Source: Mycolicibacterium phocaicum (lineage in GTDB: Bacteria; Actinomycetota; Actinomycetes; Mycobacteriales; Mycobacteriaceae). From it: a DNA stretch of 64,000 nt. The position numbers were made by a program, and so were the translations under genes. Every line of letters begins with the position of its first letter. Position 1 is the first letter of the stretch. The stretch is taken from the NCBI RefSeq assembly GCF_010731115.1, contig NZ_AP022616.1:4216001-4280000 (forward strand), in the 5' to 3' direction. Below are positions 36,431 through 64,000 of the stretch, piece by piece. The notes under the pieces were generated by a model that saw only the letters and a list, made by a program, of their open reading frames with translations, was not told the DNA's origin and searched no databases.

Positions 36431-36491
36431 GTTGACTGCGAACTGACGCCGTATTAGTGCGAGTAACGGTATGCGTAGATTCGCAGTCAAC
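36431..36491. repeat. 61-bp palindromic element, copy 2
   Basis: The same element as copy 1 with identical 12-bp terminal inverted repeats, in the same orientation. It lies 89 bp upstream of the DUF559 start and 43 bp upstream of dnaX, so it is in the dnaX promoter/leader region. Confidence 0.9.
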
Positions 36492-36534
36492 GGGCACCAG
36501 AGCACGAGTCGGACCCGCTCGGTAGCCTTCTCCC

Positions 36535-38526
36535 GTGGCTCTCTACCGCAAGTACCGACCGGCAAGTTTCGCTGAGGTAGTCGGGCAGGAGCATGTCACC
36601 GAGCCGCTGTGCAACGCGCTCGAATCGGGCCGGATCAACCACGCCTACCTGTTCTCCGGGCCGCGCGGTTGTGGCAAGACGTCGTCGGCGCGCATCCTGG
36701 CCCGCTCGCTGAACTGTGAGCAGGGGCCGACGGCCAATCCGTGCGGCGAGTGCCATTCGTGCGTGGCGCTCGCGCCGAACGGGCCGGGCAACATCGACGT
36801 CGTCGAACTCGACGCCGCCAGCCACGGTGGTGTCGACGACACCCGTGAGCTCCGGGACCGCGCGTTCTACGCGCCGGCGCAGTCGCGGTACCGCATCTTC
36901 ATCATCGACGAAGCGCACATGGTGACCAACGCCGGTTTCAACGCGCTGCTCAAGATCGTCGAGGAGCCGCCGGAGCACCTGATCTTCGTGTTCGCCACCA
37001 CCGAGCCGGAGAAGGTGCTGCCGACCATCCGGTCGCGTACCCATCACTACCCGTTCCGGCTGCTGCCGCCGAAGACCATGCGCGGCCTGCTGGAGAAGAT
37101 CTGCGCCCAGGAGGACGTCGGCGTCGACGACGCGGTGTACCCCTTGGTCATCCGCGCCGGTGGTGGTTCGCCGCGTGACACGTTGTCGGTGCTCGACCAG
37201 CTGCTGGCCGGCGCCGAGCAGAATCGCGTCGTCTACCAGCGGGCGCTGTCGCTGCTGGGCGCCACCGACCTCGCGCTGATCGACCGGGCCGTCGACGCGC
37301 TGGCCGCCGGCGACGGCGCGGCGCTCTTCGGCGCCGTCGAGTCGGTGATCGACGCCGGGCACGACCCACGCCGCTTCGGCACCGACCTGCTGGAGCGCTT
37401 CCGGGATCTGATTGTCCTGCAAGTGGTTCCGGACGCCGCGGCCCGCGGCGTGGTCGACGCGCCGGACGACGTCATGGAGCGCATGCGGGACCAGGCCGCC
37501 CAGATCGGCACCGCAACACTGACCCGCTACGCCGAGGTCATGCATGCCGGACTGGGGGAGATGCGCGGCGCGACGGCACCGCGACTGCTGCTCGAAGTGG
37601 TGTGTGCCCGGCTGCTGCTGCCGTCGGCCAGTGACACCGAAGCCGCTCTGCTGCAACGCATCGAGCGCATCGAGACCCGGATGAACGTCTCGATCCCGGC
37701 CTCGGAGGCCGGGACCGTGGCTGCCCCGCGGCCCGCTGCGGTGGCGGCTCCGGCCCCCGCCTCGGCACCGGTCGCCGAGTCGTACGCGGAGGCACCGCAG
37801 GCTCCGGCTGCCCCGTCCTCGGCGGCGGGCAACCGGCAGTTCACGCGGAGAAGTCAAGTACCCCAATCGGTTTCGACACCTGAAGCGGAGCCGACGCCGC
37901 CGCCCGCACCCCCGGCGCCACGGCCCGAGCCGCGTCCGGCCCCCGAACCTGCGCCGGTTCAACGTGAAACATCACCTGAACCCGTCGCCCCGCCGGCTCC
38001 CGCACCGGCCGCCGCGGCGCCCGTGCAGCCTGCCGCCGCGACACCCGGTGAGCCCGATGCCGCCGCGGTGCGGGCCATGTGGACGACGGTGCGCGAGAAG
38101 GTCCGGGCGCGTAGTCGCTCACTGGAAGCCATGCTCATGGAGGCGACGGTCCGCGGCATCGAGGGCGACACCCTCGTCCTGGCGCACCCGGCGCCGCCGC
38201 TGGCGCGGCGCCTGTCGGAGCAGCACAACTCGGACGTCATCCGCGAGGCCCTCAAGGACGCGCTCGGGGTGAACTGGCGGGTGCGGTGCGATACCGGGGC
38301 GGGGCCCGCTGGTGCCGCGCCCGCGGGTGCGGCGCCGGCCGCCGCGGCGCCGCGAGCCGCCGCGCCGACGCCAGAACAGCAGGCCGCGGTGGAGCGCGCC
38401 GAAGAAGAGGACATGCTGGCCGACGCGGCCAACGACCGGGGCACCGACGTCCCCCGGCGCGACCCTGAAGAGGTGGCGCTGGAACTGCTCAAGAGTGAGC
38501 TGGGCGCCCGACCCATCGGGGAGTAG
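36535..38526 (+). CDS. dnaX: DNA polymerase III subunit gamma/tau
   Basis: The 663-residue clamp-loader ATPase begins at a GTG (ALYRKYRPASFAEVVGQEHV). Walker A is GPRGCGKTSSARI near residue 41, a four-Cys zinc module follows (CEQGPTANPCGECHSC), and the DEAH-type Walker B is FIIDEAHMV. After about residue 380 comes a long Pro/Ala-rich linker, then the tau C-terminal domain that binds the polymerase core. No slippery A-run or internal stop is visible, so only the full-length tau form is expected. It loads the beta clamp at the replication fork. Its stop abuts the stop of the convergent methyltransferase gene. Confidence 0.95.
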   Translation: MALYRKYRPASFAEVVGQEHVTEPLCNALESGRINHAYLFSGPRGCGKTSSARILARSLNCEQGPTANPCGECHSCVALAPNGPGNIDVVELDAASHGGVDDTRELRDRAFYAPAQSRYRIFIIDEAHMVTNAGFNALLKIVEEPPEHLIFVFATTEPEKVLPTIRSRTHHYPFRLLPPKTMRGLLEKICAQEDVGVDDAVYPLVIRAGGGSPRDTLSVLDQLLAGAEQNRVVYQRALSLLGATDLALIDRAVDALAAGDGAALFGAVESVIDAGHDPRRFGTDLLERFRDLIVLQVVPDAAARGVVDAPDDVMERMRDQAAQIGTATLTRYAEVMHAGLGEMRGATAPRLLLEVVCARLLLPSASDTEAALLQRIERIETRMNVSIPASEAGTVAAPRPAAVAAPAPASAPVAESYAEAPQAPAAPSSAAGNRQFTRRSQVPQSVSTPEAEPTPPPAPPAPRPEPRPAPEPAPVQRETSPEPVAPPAPAPAAAAPVQPAAATPGEPDAAAVRAMWTTVREKVRARSRSLEAMLMEATVRGIEGDTLVLAHPAPPLARRLSEQHNSDVIREALKDALGVNWRVRCDTGAGPAGAAPAGAAPAAAAPRAAAPTPEQQAAVERAEEEDMLADAANDRGTDVPRRDPEEVALELLKSELGARPIGE

Positions 38527-39831
38527 TCAGGGCGTCCACCACGGCCGCAGCGGCAGCCCGCCGTCGGCCCCGTGCTCGTCGAGTTTGACGGCCAGAACCT
38601 GGTGCAGCTGAACCACATTGGTCTCGAATCCCACCCGGGAACCGGCCATGTACATGCCCCAGACCTTGGCTGTGGCCACGCCGACCTCGGCGACCGCGTC
38701 GTCCCAGTTGCGGACCAGGTTGGCGCACCAGTCGCGCAGCGTCAGGGCGTAGTGGTGGCGCAGGTTCTCCTCGTGCAGCACCTCCAGTCCGGTGTCCTGG
38801 GCGGTGGCGATTATCCGTCCCGAGCCGGTCAGTTCCCCGTCGGGGAAGACGTAGCGGTCGATGAATCCGCCGATGTGCCCCGGCCGGTTGTGCGGCCGGG
38901 TGAGGCAGTGGTTGAGCAGCAGCCCGCCGGTCCGGAGCCGGTCCCGCAGGAACCGGAAGTACGCCGGGTAGTTGGCGACGCCGATGTGCTCGGTCAGGCC
39001 GATCGAGGAGACCGCGTCGAAGCCGTCCTCCCGCACGTCGCGGTAGTCACCGTGCACGACGCGGGCGAGGTCGGCCAGGCCCTCATCGGCGATGGCGCGC
39101 TGTGCCCAGCCGGCCTGCTCCGCCGACAGCGTCACGCCGGTGGCCCGGACACCGTGCCGGGCGGCGTACCGGACCATGCCACCCCAGCCGCAGCCGACGT
39201 CGAGCAGCCGATCGCCGGGCTGCAACCGCAGCTTGTCGAACACCAGCCGGTACTTGTTCTCCTGGGCCTCCTCGAGCGTGGCATCCGGCCGTGGATAGCA
39301 CGCGCAGGTGTAGGTCATCGATGGGCCGAGCACCAGTTCGTAGAAGGCATTCGACACGTCGTAGTGGTGGTGGATGGCCTCGGCGTCCCGGATTCTGCTG
39401 TGCCGCAGCCCTTCTGCCATCCGGCGCCATTTCGGCAGGGCCTCCTGCGGTGGCGGGGCGATGGGCAGCAGATGTTCGAATCCGATGGACCGCACGATGT
39501 TCGCCAGCACCCGGATCGGCGGACGCTTGAACTCCACCTTGTCGGCGAGAGCCTTGAGCAGCTCGTACGGGTCGCCCGGATGCACTCCGAGCGCGGCGAG
39601 ATCGCCTGCGACGTAGGCGCGAGCGAGGCCCAGGTCGCCCGGCGCGGTCGCCAGGTAGGTGGTGCCGCGCGGAGTGAGCAGGCTCAGACCGAGTTCGGCG
39701 TCTTCGGGGCCGGCCGAACTGCCGTCGTACGCCTCGAATTTCAGGGGGAGCCGACCACTCGAGAAGCTCTCCAGGACCTCGGCCAAGGTGAGCCTGCCGT
39801 CGGTCGTGTCCCGGTCGTCAGTTGTCGTCAT
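38527..39831 (-). CDS. cyclopropane-fatty-acid-synthase-family methyltransferase (Rv3720 homologue)
   Basis: A 434-residue SAM-dependent methyltransferase. The SAM motif I is LLDVGCGWGGMV near residue 210, the upstream HHYDVSNAFYELVLGP is the lipid-binding signature of CFA synthases, and the downstream SIGLTEHIG is the usual SVGMFEHVG-like active-site segment. It overlaps by 4 bp the FAD oxidase gene, the same pairing as Rv3719/Rv3720. This pairing also resembles TmsA/TmsB, where a methyltransferase makes a 10-methylene fatty acid that a flavoenzyme reduces to tuberculostearic-type 10-methyl acid. The role here is inferred from that resemblance. Confidence 0.85.
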   Translation of the reverse strand: MTTTDDRDTTDGRLTLAEVLESFSSGRLPLKFEAYDGSSAGPEDAELGLSLLTPRGTTYLATAPGDLGLARAYVAGDLAALGVHPGDPYELLKALADKVEFKRPPIRVLANIVRSIGFEHLLPIAPPPQEALPKWRRMAEGLRHSRIRDAEAIHHHYDVSNAFYELVLGPSMTYTCACYPRPDATLEEAQENKYRLVFDKLRLQPGDRLLDVGCGWGGMVRYAARHGVRATGVTLSAEQAGWAQRAIADEGLADLARVVHGDYRDVREDGFDAVSSIGLTEHIGVANYPAYFRFLRDRLRTGGLLLNHCLTRPHNRPGHIGGFIDRYVFPDGELTGSGRIIATAQDTGLEVLHEENLRHHYALTLRDWCANLVRNWDDAVAEVGVATAKVWGMYMAGSRVGFETNVVQLHQVLAVKLDEHGADGGLPLRPWWTP

Positions 39832-41219
39832 TGCCGTTGTACCGCCTTCTCATAGAGACCTAGTAGCCGCGATTCGGGGTCGTAAACGTCTTTGACCTTC
39901 TGGTACTCCGCGCCGCCGTAGCGTTTGTCGAAATCCGCGCGCGAGTAGAACGACTCGGAGTACAGGGATTTGTGGCCGCCGCACTCGTCGACCTTGTGCT
40001 CGATTAACCGGTTCGTCTCGCCGGCGACGGGTCCAGCCGGGACCGATGACCAGAACCCGACGTTGACGTAGTTGCGGTGGGGCTGGAGCGGATACAGCGG
40101 CCAGTGGGTGTCGTCGCGTAACCGCAACGGGCACAACCAGATCGGGGTGATGGGTACCCGGGCCAGGAACCACGCGAGAAAGTCGACGACGCGCTCGACC
40201 GGTACCTCGACGTCCTGCACGACGCGCTCGCGCAACGGCTGGCGCGGGGCCAGCAGGCTGCGTCGCTCGATCCGGTCGGCGATGTGGAAGCGCTGGTCCA
40301 GACCCACCAACTTCCAGTAGACGCTGCTGCGGCGGTACCGGCGGGGCCACAACCGCCGGATGAGCGGGAGTTGCGCGCCGAAGGCCGCCGAACACCAGAA
40401 CCAGTCGGTGTCCCAGCGCCAGAGATAGTCCTGCGTGGTGAGCCGGTCGTGCCGCTCGCCGGAGTCGTGCTGGATGGAACGGTAGAAGATGCGCCGGCCG
40501 GTGTAGTCGCTGACCGGCCCGTCGATCCCGGTCTTCATGCCGAGGCACAGATAGCTTTCGTCGGGCCCGAACACGACGCCGTCGAGGTAGTCCACCGGCA
40601 CGCCGTCGTGGCCGCCGGTGTCGAGAATGCGCGCCAGTTCGTCGATCAGGTCGGTCACCCGGTGGAAGCGCAGGTGCCGCAGCTTGACGAACGGGCGCAC
40701 GGGCTCGAGCTCGATGCGCAGCCGCACCGAATAGCCCAGCGTCCCATAGGAATTGGGGAAGGCGTGGAAGAGGTCGGGGTGCCGGTCGCGGCTGGCGGTG
40801 ACCAGCTCGCCGGCGCCGGTGAGGATGTCGAGCTCCAGCACGGACTCATGCGGCAGCCCGTTGCGGAACGACGTCGACTCGATGCCCAGTCCGGTGACCG
40901 CGCCCCCGAGGGTGATGGTCTTGAGCTGCGGTACGACCAGCGGTGCCAACCCGAACGGCAGTGTCGCCGCGACGAGCGTCTCGTAAGTGCACATGCCCTG
41001 CACGTCCGCGGTGCGCGACTCGGTGTCGACGGCCAGCACACCGTCCAGCCCCGAGACGTCCAGCCCCTTGGTCTTGGTGCGCGTGCGTGCCCGGAACAGG
41101 TTCGACGTCGGTTTCGCCAGCCGCACTGTCGCACCCTGCGGGATGGCGCGATAGCTGTCCAGGAGTCGCTGAACGGCCACCTCGTGGGCGGCCGTCGCAT
41201 CGGTCGTGACAGCAGTCAC
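39828..41219 (-). CDS. FAD-linked oxidoreductase (Rv3719 homologue, TmsA/DHCR24-like)
   Basis: A 463-residue flavoprotein with a PCMH-type FAD-binding domain in the first 180 residues: DGVLAVDTESRTADVQGM, then the FAD pyrophosphate motif TLGGAVTGLGIESTS. The C-terminal half contains WLCPLRL and YVNVGFW, as in sterol delta-24 reductase-like enzymes and TmsA. It probably reduces a methylene intermediate made by the overlapping methyltransferase, or acts on a related lipid. GTG start at 41219, 71 bp from the divergent SRPBCC gene. Confidence in fold is high, in substrate low. Confidence 0.82.
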   Translation of the reverse strand: MTAVTTDATAAHEVAVQRLLDSYRAIPQGATVRLAKPTSNLFRARTRTKTKGLDVSGLDGVLAVDTESRTADVQGMCTYETLVAATLPFGLAPLVVPQLKTITLGGAVTGLGIESTSFRNGLPHESVLELDILTGAGELVTASRDRHPDLFHAFPNSYGTLGYSVRLRIELEPVRPFVKLRHLRFHRVTDLIDELARILDTGGHDGVPVDYLDGVVFGPDESYLCLGMKTGIDGPVSDYTGRRIFYRSIQHDSGERHDRLTTQDYLWRWDTDWFWCSAAFGAQLPLIRRLWPRRYRRSSVYWKLVGLDQRFHIADRIERRSLLAPRQPLRERVVQDVEVPVERVVDFLAWFLARVPITPIWLCPLRLRDDTHWPLYPLQPHRNYVNVGFWSSVPAGPVAGETNRLIEHKVDECGGHKSLYSESFYSRADFDKRYGGAEYQKVKDVYDPESRLLGLYEKAVQRQ

Positions 41220-41290
41220 ACATATACGCTAAACCGAGACAGCGGTCCTCGCGACCGCAAGGGAAGCCAGATGAACAGGAGTTTTACCTG

Positions 41291-41728
41291 ATGGGACAGG
41301 TCAGTGCGTCCAGCACCGTGTTGATTCTCGCCGAGCCGGAGAAGGTGCTTGCGGCAGTCGCCGACTACCAGACGGTGCGCCCGAAGATCCTCTCGTCGAA
41401 CTACAGCGGCTACCAGGTGCTCGAAGGCGGACAGGGCGCCGGCACCGTCGCCACCTGGAAGCTGCAGGCCACCAAGAAGCGCTCGCGTGAGGTCAAGGCC
41501 ACGGTTGACGTCGCCGGCAAGAGCGTCATCGAGAAGGACGCCAACTCGTCGATGGTGACCACATGGACCGTCGCCCCGGCGGGCACCGGCTCGACCGTCA
41601 CCGTCAAGACCGCGTGGCAGGGCGCGGGCGGTATCGGCGGCTTCTTCGAGAAGACCTTCGCGCCGCTGGGTCTGCGCAAGATTCAGGACGAGGTGCTGGG
41701 GAACCTGAAGAAGGTCGTCGAAGGCTAG
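41291..41728 (+). CDS. SRPBCC (polyketide cyclase/START-like) family protein
   Basis: A 145-residue single START-like helix-grip domain: N-terminal beta strand VSASSTVLILAEPEKVLAAV, the central beta sheet and a long amphipathic C-terminal helix LRKIQDEVLGNLKKVVEG. Family members bind hydrophobic ligands in a central cavity. AGGAG nine bases before the ATG supports the start. Its place between the FAD oxidase and YbaB genes corresponds to Rv3718c. In M. tuberculosis the amidase gene Rv3717 follows; here the next gene is ybaB, so the amidase is absent from this locus. Confidence 0.85.
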   Translation: MGQVSASSTVLILAEPEKVLAAVADYQTVRPKILSSNYSGYQVLEGGQGAGTVATWKLQATKKRSREVKATVDVAGKSVIEKDANSSMVTTWTVAPAGTGSTVTVKTAWQGAGGIGGFFEKTFAPLGLRKIQDEVLGNLKKVVEG

Positions 41729-41835
41729 CCCTTCGGCGCACGGAGATTCTTTTCGCGGCCAGTCGGTCGCCCGGTGATCCGTCGGGCGACTAGGCTGGCG
41801 CGCACACCCGATCATCGAAACTTGAGGGGATCGTC

Positions 41836-42168
41836 ATGCAACCCGGTGGCCAGCCCGATATGTCCGCGCTGCTCGCTCAGGCGCAGCAGATGCAGCAGCA
41901 GCTCATGGCGGCGCAGGAGTCCCTGGCCACCTCGTCGGTGACCGGTCAGGCCGGTGGCGGTCTGGTCAAGGTCACCATGATGGGCAGCGGTGAGATCACC
42001 GCGCTCACCATCGACCCGAAGGTCGTCGACCCCGACGACATCGAGACGCTGCAGGACCTCATCGTGGGTGCCCTGGGTGACGCCTCCGAGCAGGTGACGC
42101 TGATGGCGCAGCAGCGCCTCGGTCCGCTGGCCGGCGGTATGCAGGGCATGGGCCTGCCCGGGTTCTGA
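41836..42168 (+). CDS. ybaB: YbaB/EbfC family nucleoid-associated protein
   Basis: A 110-residue protein with a Gln/Met-rich N-terminal helix ([17 protein letters not shown]), the conserved beta strands [18 protein letters not shown] and the closing helix [19 protein letters not shown]. It forms tweezer-shaped dimers that bind DNA. The stop is two bases from recR, the nearly universal ybaB-recR coupling, often also with dnaX as here (dnaX lies 3.3 kb upstream on the same strand). Confidence 0.93.
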   Translation: MQPGGQPDMSALLAQAQQMQQQLMAAQESLATSSVTGQAGGGLVKVTMMGSGEITALTIDPKVVDPDDIETLQDLIVGALGDASEQVTLMAQQRLGPLAGGMQGMGLPGF

Positions 42169-42169
42169 T

Positions 42170-42781
42170 GTGTTTGAAGGACCCGTACAGGATTTGATCG
42201 ACGAGCTCGGCAAGCTGCCGGGCATCGGGCCGAAGAGTGCCCAGCGCATCGCGTTCCACCTGCTGTCGGTGGAGCCGCCGGACATCGACCGGCTGACCGC
42301 GGTGCTGAACCGGGTACGCGACGGCGTCAAGTTCTGTGCGGTGTGCGGCAACGTGTCCGATGACGATCGCTGCCGGATCTGCAGTGACCCGCGCCGCGAC
42401 GGTTCCCTGGTGTGCGTCGTCGAGGAGCCCAAGGACGTCCAGGCGGTGGAGCGCACCCGCGAATTCCGCGGGCGCTATCACGTCCTGGGCGGCGCGCTGG
42501 ATCCGCTGTCCGGCGTCGGGCCGGAACAATTGCGAATCCGCGAGCTGCTCAACCGCATTGGCCAGCGGGTCGACGGTGTGGACATCGTCGAGGTGATCAT
42601 CGCGACCGACCCCAACACCGAGGGCGAGGCCACGGCCACGTATCTGGTGCGCATGCTGCGGGACATCCCGGGGCTGACGGTGACGCGCATCGCGTCGGGT
42701 CTGCCGATGGGTGGCGACCTCGAGTTCGCCGACGAGCTGACGCTGGGCCGGGCCCTGGCCGGCCGCCGCGCGATGGTCTGA
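42170..42781 (+). CDS. recR: recombination protein RecR
   Basis: The 203-residue protein has the helix-hairpin-helix [19 protein letters not shown], a four-Cys zinc finger ([16 protein letters not shown]), the Toprim domain starting [13 protein letters not shown] and the Walker-like C-terminus with EGEATATYL. It works with RecF and RecO to load RecA at gaps. GTG start immediately after ybaB. It is the last gene of the conserved chromosomal block before the NRPS locus. Confidence 0.95.
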   Translation: MFEGPVQDLIDELGKLPGIGPKSAQRIAFHLLSVEPPDIDRLTAVLNRVRDGVKFCAVCGNVSDDDRCRICSDPRRDGSLVCVVEEPKDVQAVERTREFRGRYHVLGGALDPLSGVGPEQLRIRELLNRIGQRVDGVDIVEVIIATDPNTEGEATATYLVRMLRDIPGLTVTRIASGLPMGGDLEFADELTLGRALAGRRAMV

Positions 42782-43108
42782 TTCGCGGCCCCGCCGAAAT
42801 CGCCTCCCGTCCGGCCGCCCCTCGTACCTCTCTCTCTGGCACCGTTGCAGCAACTTCAGCTAACTATCGGAAATGGCCGTCTGACGGTGTTCCCAGGGAA
42901 GTCGGTACCGTCGTCGGCATTGGGCAAAGAAGGTCGCGAAAGTCGTTACGGTGTCGGTGTTTTCGGACGGATTGCTCGATCGCGGCGCGCCGGGGCGGGT
43001 TTATTGACGCCCATTTGTGGACATAGTCAGAGCATGTAGCATTCGCCCACGGGTCGAGTGAAATCGCAAAGCCCAATTATCTTGAGCGTCAATTCTTTTG
43101 GGAGCACC
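42782..43108. other. recR-mbtH intergenic region (probable NRPS promoter region)
   Basis: 327 bp without a convincing gene. It is less GC-rich than its surroundings near 43000-43100 and holds TTATTGACGC at 43001-43010 (a possible -35 TTGACG) and AT-rich sequence before the mbtH ribosome site GGGAG. No clear -10 at the right distance and no operator palindrome was found. The NRPS transcript most likely starts here. Confidence 0.45.
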
Positions 43109-43333
43109 ATGAGCACCAACCCGTTCGATGACGACAATGGATCTTTCTTCGTGCTGATCAACGACGAAGAACAGCACAGCCTGTGGCCGACATTTGCTGA
43201 TGTGCCGGCGGGCTGGCGGGTGGTATTCGGCGAGGCGGACCGCGCCTCGTGCCTGGAGTACATCGAACGGGAGTGGACCGACATCCGGCCGAAGAGTTTG
43301 CGGGACCGACTGGCGGTGGGTCAGCAGCTCTGA
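43109..43333 (+). CDS. MbtH-like NRPS chaperone
   Basis: A 74-residue MbtH-family protein with the diagnostic sequence [20 protein letters not shown], the invariant Ser-Leu-Trp-Pro (SLWP) and later the Trp-Thr-Asp-x-Arg-Pro motif ([13 protein letters not shown]). MbtH proteins bind adenylation domains and are needed for folding or activity of many NRPSs. GGGAG sits 4-8 bases before the ATG at 43109; an upstream in-frame start at 43058 is outside the homology. The gene is 43 bp upstream of the giant synthetase on the same strand, so it is the dedicated partner, as in the glycopeptidolipid and mycobactin clusters. Confidence 0.95.
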   Translation: MSTNPFDDDNGSFFVLINDEEQHSLWPTFADVPAGWRVVFGEADRASCLEYIEREWTDIRPKSLRDRLAVGQQL

Positions 43334-43376
43334 TCGCTCGGTAAGTCAGGGGTAGTTCGGCATTTCAGTGTTTGGG

Positions 43377-64000
<20,624 letters not shown>

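Noticed and set aside
36535..38526. Programmed frameshifting in dnaX to make a short gamma form
   Set aside because: No A-AAA-AAG-type slippery site followed by a stem-loop and early stop was found; the frame encodes the full tau protein.
42845..43039. A 64-codon plus-strand frame upstream of mbtH
   Set aside because: No ribosome binding site, no homology pattern, atypical composition; more likely untranslated leader or promoter.
43027..43284. An 85-codon minus-strand frame opposite mbtH
   Set aside because: Antisense to an unmistakable MbtH sequence.

Overview
The window is high-GC actinobacterial DNA and almost certainly comes from a rapidly growing mycobacterium (Mycolicibacterium/Mycobacterium type). 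The evidence is an LpqH-type 19-kDa lipoprotein, a PE-PPE-domain hydrolase, LAL-type LuxR regulators, a DppABCD importer with a fused double ATPase, a LigC/Prim-PolC repair pair, and a block that follows the M. tuberculosis order Rv3723 to Rv3715c: lucA, tRNA-Ser, SRP RNA, aspC, dnaX, cyclopropane-synthase-like methyltransferase plus FAD oxidase, SRPBCC protein, YbaB and RecR. Family and synteny statements come from memory of these families, not from a search.

Layout. 1-4.2 kb: tail of a phytoene-desaturase-like oxidoreductase, pirin, an LpqC-like esterase lipoprotein, a nitrilase-superfamily amidohydrolase and an APC permease broken by a one-base frameshift. 4.2-11 kb: a flavin monooxygenase, two unrelated LuxR-type regulators, a small conserved protein and a secreted histidine-phosphatase-fold protein that has lost catalytic residues. 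11-13.2 kb: PE-PPE hydrolase and lpqH. 13.4-19.5 kb: tgt and gluQ (queuosine tRNA modification) flank a TetR/FAD-monooxygenase/P450/SDR redox cluster. 19.6-23.1 kb: ligC and Prim-PolC, a small predicted exported protein, a GAP-family membrane protein and cspA. 23.3-29.2 kb: dppABCD and a zinc alcohol dehydrogenase. 29.2-33.4 kb: DUF3887 protein, MpaB-family oxygenase, small membrane protein, exported S1C protease and lucA. 33.4-42.8 kb: the conserved block, interrupted by a DUF559 endonuclease-like gene bracketed by two near-identical 61-bp elements with perfect 12-bp terminal inverted repeats.

42.8-64 kb: an MbtH protein and one uninterrupted nonribosomal peptide synthetase reading frame of at least 6,874 codons that runs off the end. 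Its order is C-A-T-E / C-A-NMT-T / C-A-T / C-A-T / C-A-T-E / C..., predicting a peptide that starts D-X1, N-methyl-L-X2, L-X3, L-X4, D-X5 and is probably N-acylated. This cluster sits directly after recR, where the reference mycobacterium carries other genes. The NRPS locus and the endonuclease/palindrome unit are the two most interesting things here.
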